The translations under genes and the position numbers were made by a program. From Brevundimonas subvibrioides (lineage in GTDB: Bacteria; Pseudomonadota; Alphaproteobacteria; Caulobacterales; Caulobacteraceae), in NCBI RefSeq assembly GCF_002280785.1, contig NZ_NCEQ01000006.1, forward strand, positions 124,001 to 188,000: a DNA stretch of 64,000 nucleotides. Reading direction: 5' to 3'. This document shows, one piece after another, positions 18,752 through 27,986 of this stretch. The first letter of the stretch is position 1; every line of letters starts with the position of its first letter. The notes under the pieces are model-generated. The model worked only from the letters and a program-made list of their open reading frames with translations, ran no database searches and had not been told where the DNA came from.

Positions 18752-19510
18752 CTAAAGACCGGCCTCGACCGCCAGCCGGATGGCGTCGGCGATATTGTGG
18801 GTGCCGATCTTTTCCAGGATCAGGGCGCGGTGCATCTTCACCGTCTTCTCGCTGAGGTTCAGGCTGAACGAGATCTGCTTGCTGCGGTAACCGGCGGCGA
18901 TCTGCTGCAGCACCTCGCGCTGTCGAGGCGACAGGGTCCGCACCACCTGGACCGCATGGTGGTGACGACTGGAGGAGGGTCCGACGGCGTCCTGATCGAG
19001 CTCGACCTGAGAGCCGATGAAGTATTCCAGCTCTCCATCCGGCAGGAAGACCGGTGCGACGAGGACGGCGTTGCGGAACGGCTGTCCATCGCGCTTGTAG
19101 TTGAGGATTTCGACCAGGGTCGGCTTCCGGTCCCGCGTGCCCTGACGGATGCGTTCTGTCAGCCACGGCTCTGTCGCCGGTCCGGCCAGGAAGCGGCAGT
19201 TCCGCCCCACGATTTCGTCGTCGCGATACCCCGTCAGGTCACAGAAGGCCTGATTTACCGCGATAATCGGATTGTCGGGCAGGCGAGGATTGCTGATCAC
19301 CGAAGCGATCGGACTGTTGACGATAGAAGACAACAGCGTGCTGCCGTCCTCGTCCAAGTCATAGTCGATCACCGCGTCGCCGTCCCCATGGTCACAGCAT
19401 AAGCCCGGAGAGAGCAAAAGCGAAGCCGAACCAGTCGTCGCAGGTTTGGCGGAATCAGAGAGCCGGTCAGCATTCGCTTGGGCGGCTCCGTGAGGAAGCG
19501 GTTCGAGCAT
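18752..19510 (-). CDS. LOV-HTH blue-light transcription regulator (LOV-LuxR)
   Basis: A 252-residue protein like EL222. The LOV domain (about 48-175) has the flavin-adduct cysteine Cys105 in GRNCRFLAG, where the usual Gln after FL is Ala, and the flavin-contacting Gln in [10 protein letters not shown] LuxR-type HTH follows ([45 protein letters not shown]). Blue light would expose the HTH for DNA binding. The ATG at 19510 is used; a GTG at 19372 would give a product starting near the LOV A'-alpha region and is possible. It sits directly upstream of the rhodopsin-blh-CBS genes in the same direction, so light control of those genes is likely but inferred. Confidence 0.92.
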   Translation of the reverse strand: MLEPLPHGAAQANADRLSDSAKPATTGSASLLLSPGLCCDHGDGDAVIDYDLDEDGSTLLSSIVNSPIASVISNPRLPDNPIIAVNQAFCDLTGYRDDEIVGRNCRFLAGPATEPWLTERIRQGTRDRKPTLVEILNYKRDGQPFRNAVLVAPVFLPDGELEYFIGSQVELDQDAVGPSSSRHHHAVQVVRTLSPRQREVLQQIAAGYRSKQISFSLNLSEKTVKMHRALILEKIGTHNIADAIRLAVEAGL

Positions 19511-19666
19511 TTCGCGTGGTGGGGATCAGATAATCTGGCTTGTGCGCCATGGACGACGGCCTATGTCACCGGGTGCGCGGTCTCGGTCGCGTCCTGTCGA
19601 ACCGCACGATGCGCTCAAACCGCACCCTGTTTTCGATGGTGCATATTTCCAGCCGGAGACTCCCCC

Positions 19667-20644
19667 ATGTCCGACTACGACGCCCCAAACGCCCGCACCA
19701 CCCAAGGCCGCGGCAAGGTCTATGCGTCGATCATCGACACCATCGGCGACACACCTCTGGTCGGCCTGCCGCGCCTGTCCGCGGAATATTCGCCAAAGGC
19801 CCGGGTGCTGGCCAAGCTGGAGTTCTTCAACCCGATCTCGTCGGTGAAGGACCGGATCGGCGTAGCGATGATCGAGGCGCTGGAGGCGCAGGGCAAGATC
19901 TCGGCGGGCGGCGTCCTGATCGAGCCGACTTCGGGCAATACAGGCATCGCCCTGGCCTTCGTGGCCGCCGCCAAGGGCTATCGCCTGATCCTGGTCATGC
20001 CGGAGTCGATGTCGATCGAACGTCGCAAGATGCTGGCCCTGCTGGGCGCCGAACTGGTGCTGACCCCGGCGGAGAAGGGGATGAAAGGGGCCATCGCCAT
20101 GGCCGCCGAACTGCTCGAACGCACGCCGGGCGCCGTCAGCCCGGCGCAGTTCGACAACCCCGCCAACCCCGCTATCCACAAGTCCACGACGGCGGAGGAG
20201 ATCTGGAACGACACGGCGGGCGCAGTGGACATCGTCGTCGCCGGGGTCGGCACCGGCGGCACCATCACTGGCATCGGTCAGGCGCTGAAGGCCCGCAAGC
20301 CCTCGATCCGCATGATCGCAGTGGAGCCGACCGCCTCGCCCGTCCTCAGCGGCGGAGAGCCCGGCCCGCACAAGATCCAGGGCATCGGCGCGGGCTTCAT
20401 CCCCTCGATCGTCGATCGCTCGGTCATCGACGGCGTCGAACAGGTCTCCAATGAGGACAGTTTCGAAATGGCGCGCAAGGTCGCCCGGGTCGAGGGGATC
20501 CCGGTCGGCATCTCGTCCGGCGCCGCCCTGACCGCCGCCTTCCGCCTGGCGACCCTCGACGAGAACGCCGGAAAGACGATCGTCGCCATCATCCCCAGTT
20601 TCGCCGAACGCTATCTGTCGACGGCGCTGTTCGAGGGATTATAG
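19667..20644 (+). CDS. cysK: Cysteine synthase A (O-acetylserine sulfhydrylase)
   Basis: A PLP enzyme making cysteine from O-acetylserine and sulfide. The ATG at 19667 with GGAG upstream gives 325 residues. Visible motifs: PLP lysine in [11 protein letters not shown], the substrate loop [12 protein letters not shown], the phosphate-binding [10 protein letters not shown], and the [12 protein letters not shown] region typical of CysK. Additional upstream in-frame codons overlap the divergent LOV gene and are not part of the protein. Confidence 0.94.
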   Translation: MSDYDAPNARTTQGRGKVYASIIDTIGDTPLVGLPRLSAEYSPKARVLAKLEFFNPISSVKDRIGVAMIEALEAQGKISAGGVLIEPTSGNTGIALAFVAAAKGYRLILVMPESMSIERRKMLALLGAELVLTPAEKGMKGAIAMAAELLERTPGAVSPAQFDNPANPAIHKSTTAEEIWNDTAGAVDIVVAGVGTGGTITGIGQALKARKPSIRMIAVEPTASPVLSGGEPGPHKIQGIGAGFIPSIVDRSVIDGVEQVSNEDSFEMARKVARVEGIPVGISSGAALTAAFRLATLDENAGKTIVAIIPSFAERYLSTALFEGL

Positions 20645-20689
20645 GCCGTCACCGGCGGTTAACCCGTCCGCCGCTAGGCTGGCGGCATC

Positions 20690-21907
20690 ATGTCCGATCC
20701 GGCGCCCGTTCCAGACCAAGAGGCCCCGCAGCCGGCCTTCCGGGCGCGGCATGCGTTGCTGAAGCGCCTCGCCGATGTCGTCTCCCTGCCGGGCAGTCGG
20801 GTCAACGCCTTCGAGCGCTCGGTGACCGGCGACCTGCTGGTCGAGATGCTGAGATTGGCGGCCCCGCGTGAACGCCAGCGGGTGGCGGCGCGACTGGCGC
20901 CGCTGGCCGAACTGCCGAACAGCCTGGCGCGGATGCTGCTCAGGGACGACCCGGCGATCGCGGGGCTTTTGCTGGAGCAGTGCGCGTCGCTGACCGACGC
21001 CGACCTGGTCGCCTGCGCCCGGGACACGGGGGCGGAGCACCGCTTCCTGATGGCAGGCCGCCGCGGCCTGACCGAGGTGGTGACCGAGACCCTGATCAGC
21101 TTCGGTGAGCAGGGCGTGCTCGAATGCCTGTTGCGCAACACCACCGCCCGCCTGTCGCAGAGCGGAGTGGAGGCGATCGTGGGACTGAGCCGCCAGATGC
21201 CCCTCCTGTGCGGCCACCTGCTGCGCCGGCCCGAGCTTCGTCCGTCCGGCGCCTATGTGATGTTCTGGTGGGCGCCGGCCGAGGACAGGAAGACCATCCT
21301 CCAGCGTTTCGCCGTCAGTCGTGAGGTCATGCAGGAGGTCGTCGAGGACGTCTTCGCCATGGCCGCCGAGGAGGGCTGGCAGGATCCGGTGTCGAGGAAG
21401 GCCCTGCAATTTATTGAGCGCCGCCAGCGGAACCGTGCGGCCATCGACAAGAGCCCCTACGACAGCCTGGAACACGCGGTCACCGTCGCGGCGCGGGAGG
21501 GGCTGAACCGCGAGGTCGCGGCCGAGATCGCCTATCTGGCCGGCATCAAGCCTCTGACGGGGGCCAAGATCATGGGCGACGTCGGCGGAGAGCCCCTCGC
21601 CATCCTGTGCAAGGCCACCGGCATGTCGCGCGTCGATCTTCAGAACCTGTGGCGGTCGGTGCGTCGCCCAGAGACCACGCCGGACGGCCTGGTCCATCCC
21701 GACTGGGACCGCGTGCAGATCACCTTTGAGATGTTGGCCGTCGATCGGGCCCAGACGGTGCTGCGTTACTGGAACTGGTCTCTGTCCTCGGCCCTGTCAC
21801 CGGATCTGCTGAGAGCCATCCGCGAGGGTGATGAACTGGCGCTGGATGACTATTCTACGCCGGAACGCGCGGCCATGATGGCGCTGGCGGAAAACTTCGG
21901 TCGTTAA
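20690..21907 (+). CDS. DUF2336 domain-containing protein
   Basis: A 405-residue, mainly helical cytoplasmic protein. It has the DUF2336 pattern of repeated helical segments (LADVVSLPGSRVNAFERSVTGDLLVEMLRLAAPRERQRVAARLAPL ... EPLAILCKATGMSRVDLQNLWRSVR). The family is widespread in Caulobacterales and Rhodospirillales and has no assigned function. It is 45 bp after cysK. A second member of the family lies at 22571-23683 on the other side of mucR. Confidence 0.82.
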   Translation: MSDPAPVPDQEAPQPAFRARHALLKRLADVVSLPGSRVNAFERSVTGDLLVEMLRLAAPRERQRVAARLAPLAELPNSLARMLLRDDPAIAGLLLEQCASLTDADLVACARDTGAEHRFLMAGRRGLTEVVTETLISFGEQGVLECLLRNTTARLSQSGVEAIVGLSRQMPLLCGHLLRRPELRPSGAYVMFWWAPAEDRKTILQRFAVSREVMQEVVEDVFAMAAEEGWQDPVSRKALQFIERRQRNRAAIDKSPYDSLEHAVTVAAREGLNREVAAEIAYLAGIKPLTGAKIMGDVGGEPLAILCKATGMSRVDLQNLWRSVRRPETTPDGLVHPDWDRVQITFEMLAVDRAQTVLRYWNWSLSSALSPDLLRAIREGDELALDDYSTPERAAMMALAENFGR

Positions 21908-22062
21908 GCGGGTTCGGATCGAGGGCAGACTATAGTTCGCCAGACTGTCCGGGAACATTATGACGCCCGATGTCTGGAGGCGCATTGCTTTCGTCGTCGA
22001 ACATCCGTATTTGCCAGAGCCACAATCGCCACTGTCAGGCAAGATTAGGCAAGGAAACGCTC

Positions 22063-22512
22063 GTGGACGCTGCAAGACTGGACGAACGGTCCGAACTGCT
22101 CGAAATGACTGCTGACATCGTGTCGGCCTATGTCGGCAACAACAGCGTGTCGGCGAACGATCTGCCGTCGCTGATCTCCAACATCCACGCGGCCCTGTCC
22201 CAGGTTTCGACCGGCGTCATCGAGGTCGAGCCGGAGATCAAGGAGCCGGCAGTGCCGATCCGCAAGTCGATCAGCCCTGATTTCCTGATCTGCCTCGAAG
22301 ACGGCCGCAAGTTCAAGTCGCTGAAGCGCCACCTGCGCACCAAATACGACATGAGCCCGGAAGAATATCGCGCCAAATGGGGCCTGGCCAAGGACTACCC
22401 GATGGTCGCCCCGAACTACGCCAAGGCCCGTTCGGACCTGGCCAAGCAGATGGGCCTCGGCCAGGGCGGTCGTAAACCCGCCCGCGCTGCTCCCCGCGCC
22501 GCCAAGAAGTAG
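22063..22512 (+). CDS. mucR: MucR/Ros family transcription regulator
   Basis: A 149-residue zinc-finger regulator from a GTG at 22063 with AAGGA 7 bases upstream. The Ros/MucR domain is at 70-120 (SPDFLICLEDGRKFKSLKRHLRTKYDMSPEEYRAKWGLAKDYPMVAPNYA). The first finger ligand Cys is in FLICLEDG with His in LKRHLRTKY. In Caulobacter, MucR proteins work with SciP in the CtrA network and help repress ctrA, and MucR generally acts as a nucleoid-structuring repressor of AT-rich promoters. It is followed by a strong terminator. Confidence 0.93.
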   Translation: MDAARLDERSELLEMTADIVSAYVGNNSVSANDLPSLISNIHAALSQVSTGVIEVEPEIKEPAVPIRKSISPDFLICLEDGRKFKSLKRHLRTKYDMSPEEYRAKWGLAKDYPMVAPNYAKARSDLAKQMGLGQGGRKPARAAPRAAKK

Positions 22513-22535
22513 TCTTAAAAAGTTCGAAGATCAGG

Positions 22536-22563
22536 ACGCCCGCTTCCGCAAGGAGGCGGGCGT
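22536..22563 (+). terminator. Terminator after mucR
   Basis: A 12 bp stem with one G-T wobble closed by a GCAA tetraloop. The outer arms are ACGCCCGC and GCGGGCGT, followed by TTTCCGTTT. It sits between convergent genes and may serve both. Confidence 0.8.
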
Positions 22564-22570
22564 TTCCGTT

Positions 22571-23683
22571 TCAGGCGGCCGCAGCCGTGCCCCGGCGCAT
22601 GCGCCAGAAGCGGAGGGTGCGCAGGGCGGCGTCGCGCTGCAGCTCGGCATAGAGTTTGGCGTAACTGTGGGCCTTGCCCATCGCATTGTCCTCACCGCCC
22701 ATGATGACCACGGCGAAGGTCAGGAACAGGGAGCGATCGAGGTCGGCGGCCTTGCAGATGACCGCCAGGGCGTCGAGTTCCTTCTTCTCCACGATCTGGC
22801 CGGCGGTGTGGAAGTCCACATCGGCAAGCTGGGCCAGGGCGATCAGGAAGGAAGTCCGGCTGCCGGAACGCAGGAAGCGGGCCAGCATGGTCGGGTTCAG
22901 CTGGTTGGCCGCCTTCAGCTCTTCCACATAGGCGAGGCATTCAGAGTAGTCGGCGGGCAGGGCGCCGTCCCCGGTGGCCACGCGGGCGCGTCCGGCGGCG
23001 AGCGCGCTTTCCAGCAGGACCGGATCCATGGCGGCGTTCTGTTCGAGGATCTGCTGACGCAGCCGGCCCTCGACGACGAAATACATGTCGTTCAGGAGGT
23101 CAGCGGGCAGGCCCTTGCGCTGGACAGCCGCCTCATGAAGGTCAGGATTGACCTTGGCGCGCTCGACAGCGGTCTCGGTCGCGGCGCGCGACAAGCGGGC
23201 TCCGTCGTTGCGCAGAAGCGTGCCCAGGGTCTCGTCGTCGCCGCGTTCCACGATCACGTCGGACACGGCCTCGGACACGGTCACGCGTTCCGACACGGCG
23301 CGCAGATGGGCCTGGCCCCTCGAGCGGACGACACCCAGCAGATCGTCGTCGGTGAGGACGGTGGAGGCGCGCAGGACGGCTTCGGCCACCGCGACCTCGT
23401 CGTTCGCCAGCCGCCGGATCAGGCCGCGCGGGGCGTCGGGCGACAGGGCGAATCGGGCCGAGAGCTCGGCGCGGACGGCGGTATCCATCTCGGCGGTCAG
23501 GTCCGTCAGGACCGAGTCGTAAAGGGCGTCCTCGCCTGCGCTGCGCTGTCCGGCCCCGAAGAAATGCTCGGTCAGCTCACGCAGCAGGGCGCGGCGTTTC
23601 TCGCTGGACGTTTCCTGGGCCAGGACGATCAAATCGGGCAGGCGCGATCCGGTCTCGACCGGGGCGAAGGCGGCGTCGGTCAT
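22571..23683 (-). CDS. DUF2336 domain-containing protein
   Basis: A 370-residue helical protein of the same family as 20690-21907, sharing the AVICKAADLDRSLF-type segment near the C-terminus (compare AILCKATGMSRVDLQ). Mid-protein blocks such as LIRRLANDEVAVAEAVLRASTVLTDDDLLGVVRSRGQAHLRAVSERVTVSEAVSDVIVERGD look like HEAT-like repeats. Function unknown. Its start overlaps the stop of the proline-rich secreted protein gene by 4 bp, so the two are co-translated. Confidence 0.85.
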   Translation of the reverse strand: MTDAAFAPVETGSRLPDLIVLAQETSSEKRRALLRELTEHFFGAGQRSAGEDALYDSVLTDLTAEMDTAVRAELSARFALSPDAPRGLIRRLANDEVAVAEAVLRASTVLTDDDLLGVVRSRGQAHLRAVSERVTVSEAVSDVIVERGDDETLGTLLRNDGARLSRAATETAVERAKVNPDLHEAAVQRKGLPADLLNDMYFVVEGRLRQQILEQNAAMDPVLLESALAAGRARVATGDGALPADYSECLAYVEELKAANQLNPTMLARFLRSGSRTSFLIALAQLADVDFHTAGQIVEKKELDALAVICKAADLDRSLFLTFAVVIMGGEDNAMGKAHSYAKLYAELQRDAALRTLRFWRMRRGTAAAA

Positions 23684-24570
23684 GGCAGGCTCGGATCGGC
23701 ATTGGGAACCACACGGCGGCGGCCCTGGGCGTCCCGCATCAGGGGCTCGTTCTCGGGCGGTTCGGCGAGGTCCAGGGTGACGCTGTCGAAATAGACGGGT
23801 TCGGGCAGGACCGTGGGATCGGGGCGATGGCCTGCGTCGCGGTGCACCGAATAGTATCGGGCGCCCGACTGGCCGGACTGGACCGAGGATTGGCCGGAGG
23901 GCGCGGCCTGGGTCGGCGCAGGAAGCGAGGCCTGTTCCTGACCCTGGGGCTGGCCCTGTTGCATCTGGAAGATGCGAGCATCGCGGCGCGGGGCCATGGG
24001 GTCGCTGGTGTCGGCGACGGGTGACCCCGCCTCTTGCGGCATCGGAGCCTGCGCGGAAGAGGCCTGACGCGGGAGGTTGAAGACCGGGGCGTCGCGACGG
24101 GGCGCCATGGGATCGGCGGCGACGCGTTCGACCGGAGCGCGCGCGGCGTGCTCGACGGAGGCGGGCGGGGAGGGCGAATAGATCGGGGCCGAGGCTATCT
24201 CGGTCGTGGCGTAGCTGATCGGGTCAGGTGAGCCCGGGGCGAAGGCAGGCGCGACGCGGGGGCCCAGCCAGGCGCTGGCGGGGGTCAGGCCGCGCGACGC
24301 CGGCAGCGGCGTCGAGGCTGGCTGCATCATGGGCCGGTAAGGGGTCTGCGACGGCGCGACGCGGCGTGGGATCAAGGCGTTGCGGGCGCGGGTCTGCTCG
24401 GCGACGACACTGGCGGGCGTCGTATTGGCCGGGCGGTTGGCCCAGTTCAGGTAGCGGGCCGGCGTGGGAGTGGGGTCGGTATTGGACTGGGCCTCGGCGC
24501 CCGAGGCGGCGAGACACGCGCCCGCCGTCGCCAGGAGCAGCGTCAGAATTCGGGCGGTGCGGTGCTGCAA
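23680..24570 (-). CDS. Secreted proline/alanine-rich repeat protein
   Basis: A 296-residue protein with a TTG start at 24570 (GGGAG 8 bases upstream) and a signal peptide (ILTLLLATAGACLAASGAEAQ). The mature part is low-complexity and Pro/Ala/Gln-rich, with the motif DPMAPRRDA occurring twice (near residues 153 and 191), each followed by a short hydrophobic F-containing segment. A more ordered C-terminus follows (EPVYFDSVTLDLAEPPENEPLMRDAQGRRRVV). Probably an extended periplasmic or cell-envelope protein. Not recognised. It overlaps the downstream DUF2336 gene by 4 bp. Confidence 0.72.
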   Translation of the reverse strand: MQHRTARILTLLLATAGACLAASGAEAQSNTDPTPTPARYLNWANRPANTTPASVVAEQTRARNALIPRRVAPSQTPYRPMMQPASTPLPASRGLTPASAWLGPRVAPAFAPGSPDPISYATTEIASAPIYSPSPPASVEHAARAPVERVAADPMAPRRDAPVFNLPRQASSAQAPMPQEAGSPVADTSDPMAPRRDARIFQMQQGQPQGQEQASLPAPTQAAPSGQSSVQSGQSGARYYSVHRDAGHRPDPTVLPEPVYFDSVTLDLAEPPENEPLMRDAQGRRRVVPNADPSLP

Positions 24571-24652
24571 AGGCGGGGCTCCCGTTCGAGGCGAACGTCG
24601 CGGAAACCTTAGGCAGCCCGGGCTTAACCCCGCGCTAACATGCGTAAAGACT

Positions 24653-25417
24653 TCAGGCCCGGTCGCGTAGCAGGCGGCGCTCGATCAGCCTGGTCGCGCC
24701 GTTGAGCGAGAGGCCGAGAAGGGCGAGGCAGACGAGGGCGGCGAGAAGTTCGGCCGTGCGCAGACGGTTCCCGGCCTCGAGCAGACGCCAGGCGAGACCC
24801 TGTGCCGCGCCGGAGCCGGAGACGAACTCGGCCACCACGGCGCCGACCACCGCCTGACCCGCCGCGACCCGCAGGCCCTCCAGGGCGAAGGGCAGGGCAG
24901 AGGGGAGGCGGAGGCGCCACAGGCGCTGGAGCGGAGAAGCGGCGTGCAGATCGAACAGCCGCTCCAGATCCGGGTCGGCGGACTTCAACCCGGTCAGGAC
25001 GCCGGAGAAGATAGGGAAGAAGGCAATGGCGGCGGCGAGCGCCGTGACTGCCCGGTCGGCATGGTCGAGCCCGAACCAGATCAGCACCAGAGGCGCGATG
25101 GCGACAACCGGCGTGACCTGGAGCGTAACCGCCAGCGGAGCCACGGCGCGCTCTGCCGGGCGGCTGAGAGAGACGCTGATCGCCAGACCACCGCCGATCA
25201 GGGCCGCCACGATCAGGGCCTTCAGCGCCATCCAGAAGGTTTGCAAGGCCGAGCCGGCAAGGATCGCGCCGTTGTCGACCAGGGCGCGGGCGACATCGCT
25301 GGGTGGCGGCAGGAAATAGACCGGCACATGCAGCAGGCGGCACGATGCCTCCCAGATCGCCAGCAGGACGGCGGTCAGGAGGAGGGCGGGCAGGGCGTCT
25401 ATGAGGTGGCGTTTCAC
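24653..25417 (-). CDS. ABC transporter permease (SsuC/TauC/ThiX-like)
   Basis: A 254-residue inner-membrane permease with about six hydrophobic segments and the EAA-type loop (DLHAASPLQRLWRLRLPSALPFALEGLRVA). It matches the BPD_transp_1 group used for sulfonate, nitrate, taurine or thiamine-precursor uptake. Its start overlaps the ATPase gene by 4 bp and it is the last gene of a three-gene importer operon. Confidence 0.9.
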   Translation of the reverse strand: MKRHLIDALPALLLTAVLLAIWEASCRLLHVPVYFLPPPSDVARALVDNGAILAGSALQTFWMALKALIVAALIGGGLAISVSLSRPAERAVAPLAVTLQVTPVVAIAPLVLIWFGLDHADRAVTALAAAIAFFPIFSGVLTGLKSADPDLERLFDLHAASPLQRLWRLRLPSALPFALEGLRVAAGQAVVGAVVAEFVSGSGAAQGLAWRLLEAGNRLRTAELLAALVCLALLGLSLNGATRLIERRLLRDRA

Positions 25418-26175
25418 GACGCCAGCTCCATCGAGCGCGCCAGTGCCTCGGCGACCGCCTCGACCGCCTCGCGATGAGCGGGGTCGCTTCGCCAGCCTTC
25501 GGGGCGGGGCAGCGCGCCGGGCATGGCGATATCGGCGACGGCTCGGCCGTCGGCGCGGGACAGGACGACCACGCGTCCGGCCAGGTAGGCGGCCTCCTCC
25601 ACGTCGTGGGTGACGAAGACCATGGCCATGGGGCGGGCGGCCCAGAGGCGGTGCAGGTCCTCGATCAGGCCACGCCGGGTGATGGAGTCGAGCGCGGCGA
25701 AGGGTTCGTCGAGCAGCAGAAGATCGGGTTCGACCGACAGGGCGCGAGCGAGGGAGACTCGCATGGCCATGCCGCCGGACAGCTGGCGCGGACGGGCTGT
25801 GGTGCGGTCGCCGAGGCCTGTGGCGGCGAGGCTGTCGTCCGCTCGGCGGCGGGCCTCTACGGCAGACACGCCGGACAGCTCCAGCGGCAGGGCGACGTTG
25901 GCGCGCGCGTCGGCCCAGGGCATCAGGGTCGGGTTCTGGAAGACGAAACCTGTGCGGCCGGGTTCGGCGGGGCGAATGACCGTCCCGGCGGCGGGGTCTT
26001 CCAGTCCGGCGAGCAGGCGGAGCGCGGTCGACTTGCCGGCGCCGGACGCGCCGACGATGGCGACGATCTCGCGCGGACCGACGGTCAGGTCCAGGGGACC
26101 GAGCGAGGCGCGGCCGGGATAGTCCATCCTGACGTTTGAAAGGCCGGCGACCGCCGCCCCGCCCCCGTCAGCCAC
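25414..26175 (-). CDS. ABC transporter ATP-binding protein
   Basis: A 253-residue NBD with Walker A GASGAGKST, Q-loop FVFQNPTLMPW, signature RQLSGGMAMRVSLARAL, Walker B LLLLDEPFAALD and switch His in FVTHDVEEA. This is the SsuB/TauB/ThiZ class. The GTG start at 26175 overlaps the end of the substrate-binding protein gene by 8 bp. Cytoplasmic, energising the permease encoded next to it. Confidence 0.92.
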   Translation of the reverse strand: MADGGGAAVAGLSNVRMDYPGRASLGPLDLTVGPREIVAIVGASGAGKSTALRLLAGLEDPAAGTVIRPAEPGRTGFVFQNPTLMPWADARANVALPLELSGVSAVEARRRADDSLAATGLGDRTTARPRQLSGGMAMRVSLARALSVEPDLLLLDEPFAALDSITRRGLIEDLHRLWAARPMAMVFVTHDVEEAAYLAGRVVVLSRADGRAVADIAMPGALPRPEGWRSDPAHREAVEAVAEALARSMELAS

Positions 26176-27202
26176 GGCCGGGGAGGAATTCGTCGGTGAA
26201 GGCGTCGCGCCAGCGCAGGTCGGCGGGATAGACGTTCGCCTGTGAGGTCACGTCGAAGAAGGCCTGCCACCGGTCGGCGGTCATGGCCCCGAGGCCATAG
26301 AGGGCCGCATCGCCCGAATCGACGATGCCGTTCTCGCTGAGCTTGGTGCGGGCCTGGTCCAGGATGTCCTGGGTCATCTCGGGGTTGGCCTTGCTGATCA
26401 GGGCGTTCGCAGCCGCCGGGTCGCCCCGGATGTAGTCGCGCCAACCCTCGGCCGAGGCGGCGATGAAGCTGCGCAAGGCGGCCGCATTGTCGCGGGCGAA
26501 CCCGTCCGGCGACATCACCATTGTGGCGTAGGAGGGGTAGCCCTCATCGGCGAGGAGGAAGACGCGCGGTTTGAAGCCCGCCTCCTTCTCGATCGTGTAG
26601 GGCTCGCTCGTCAGATAGCCCTGCTGCACGGCCCGTTCGTCGGCGAGGAAGGGGGCGGGATTGAAGTTGTATTTGCGGACCTGGTCGTCAGTGAAGCCGT
26701 ATTTGGCCTTCAGCCAGACCCAGAAGGCGGTGATCGAGGCGTCGGCCAGCAGGAAGGGGCGGCCGGCCAGGTCGGCGATGCCGGTCAGGTCAGGGTCGGG
26801 GTGGGCGATCAGGACCTGGGGGTCCTTCTGGAAGAAGGCGGCGACCGCCTTCACCGGCGCGCCTTCCGCCACGAGGTTCAGGGGAATGAAGCTGTTGGAG
26901 CCCATGCCCAGTTCGACGGCCCCGGAGGCCAGCAGCTGGGGCACGTTCACGCCCGGGCCGCCCTGGATGATCTGGACGTTCAGCCCGCGCCGTTCATAGG
27001 CCCCCGACGCCAGGGCCTGATAGAATCCGCCGTGCTCGGCCTGGGCGCGCCAGTCGGTGGCGAAGCGGATGCGGACGCGGCCCTCGTCATCGACAGGCGC
27101 CTCGGAGCGGCCGCAGGACGCCAGGCCCATGACTGTCACGGCGACGCCGCCGGCAAGGACGAGGCGGCGGCTGACGACGGAATGAGTCGCGCGACGGTGC
27201 AT
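26168..27202 (-). CDS. ABC transporter substrate-binding lipoprotein (NMT1/THI5-like)
   Basis: A 344-residue protein starting at ATG 27202. It has a Tat/lipoprotein leader with lipobox VMGLASCGRS. The mature part shows the NMT1/THI5-SsuA pattern: RIRFATDWRAQAEHGGFYQALASGAYERRGLNVQI, the GSNSFIPLNLVAEGAPVKAVAAFFQKDPQVLIAHPD stretch and YLTSEPYTIEKEAG. The DW...HGGFY opening resembles ThiY-type pyrimidine-precursor binding proteins more than sulfonate binders, but the substrate cannot be fixed from sequence alone. First gene of the importer operon. Confidence 0.88.
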   Translation of the reverse strand: MHRRATHSVVSRRLVLAGGVAVTVMGLASCGRSEAPVDDEGRVRIRFATDWRAQAEHGGFYQALASGAYERRGLNVQIIQGGPGVNVPQLLASGAVELGMGSNSFIPLNLVAEGAPVKAVAAFFQKDPQVLIAHPDPDLTGIADLAGRPFLLADASITAFWVWLKAKYGFTDDQVRKYNFNPAPFLADERAVQQGYLTSEPYTIEKEAGFKPRVFLLADEGYPSYATMVMSPDGFARDNAAALRSFIAASAEGWRDYIRGDPAAANALISKANPEMTQDILDQARTKLSENGIVDSGDAALYGLGAMTADRWQAFFDVTSQANVYPADLRWRDAFTDEFLPGRG

Positions 27203-27292
27203 CACGCCAAACTAGGGCCGGAGGGGTTTCAAGGGAAGCGTGACCTATTGACGGCTTACGCGGCAGGCCGGACGGCCAAGTCCAAAAAACAC

Positions 27293-27319
27293 CGTCCGAA
27301 GCGTCCGAAGCGTCCGAAG
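27293..27319. repeat. Three tandem 9 bp repeats
   Basis: CGTCCGAAG occurs three times in a row, about 90 bp upstream of the importer operon. It is the first of several structured features in the gene-free stretch 27203-28133. Confidence 0.8.
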
Positions 27320-27477
27320 CGGTCGGGGTCGATCCTGAAAACTGGAGTCGGGATCGTCCGTAGAGTCGGATTTGAAGCTGTGATGTCAGAGACCAGGAGC
27401 CGACATCTGGCACACGCCTGCGTCAGGCCCGGTCGTAGAGTTCCCGCGAATGCCGCCAGGCTCCAGAATTGAGCGAG

Positions 27478-27539
27478 GGGACGCAAGTCCGGACGAACCG
27501 GTGCTTACGTCCCCCCACCAAGTCCGGGTTGGGACTTGG
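27478..27539. other. Two adjacent stable hairpins in a gene-free stretch (ncRNA candidate)
   Basis: GGGGACG (27478) pairs with CGTCCCC (ending 27514), with further AAG/CTT and CCGG/CCGG pairing inside, so nearly the whole 37 nt segment is self-complementary. Immediately after it, CCAAGTCC (27518) pairs with GGACTTGG (ending 27539) across a 6-base loop. A third, looser hairpin, GCCGAC...GTCGGC, follows near 27570. No coding frame with normal codon use covers 27203-28133. The pattern suggests a structured RNA, but no known RNA family was recognised. Confidence 0.4.
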
Positions 27540-27931
27540 CCATTGAGGTTATGGACCTTGGCGTCAGCGCCGACGGGCGAACCCGGCGACGGTCGGCTGT
27601 ATCCTGGCGACTCCTGTCCGGTGGCGTCTCGTCCGGGCTTTTGACCCTCGCGTCGTCCATCGATCCCGGTCTGGTTCTCCGTCCCCCCGCACCGAAGCGC
27701 TAAAGGCTGGGAGCCTGGACCCTGCCCGGGCTTTCCGCGTCCACCGAAGTGGCTTGGAACCCTTGGTCAGAGAGCCGGACCGACCCGCTTGAAACCCCGG
27801 TCTCCCTAGGTTTCCGCGCCGCCGTGTCCCTCGGCCTGATCAAGCTCGCTCCAAACGCGGGATCCAGCAAGAGGTCGATTCGCGCGCTCTGTGCAGGATC
27901 GCCCCGGGGCCGGTGCATAACCGCGTTAACC

Positions 27932-27986
27932 TCTGTGGACGGATGAGATTTTTTTTGACAGATCAGCGTTCTGGCTTGTCCACAGA
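27932..27986. other. Inverted TCTGTGGAC / GTCCACAGA pair, DnaA-box-like, around an A/T-rich core
   Basis: TCTGTGGAC at 27932-27940 and its perfect complement GTCCACAGA at 27978-27986 flank a stretch containing a run of eight T. TTGTCCACA at 27976-27984 matches the DnaA box TTATCCACA at eight of nine positions. A GTTAAC lies just upstream at 27925. Protein-binding sites or an RNA stem are both possible. Confidence 0.4.

Noticed and set aside
27478..27540. tRNA or RNase P RNA in the hairpin region
   Set aside because: No T-loop GGTTCRA motif, no CCA end, no RNase P P4 core sequence.
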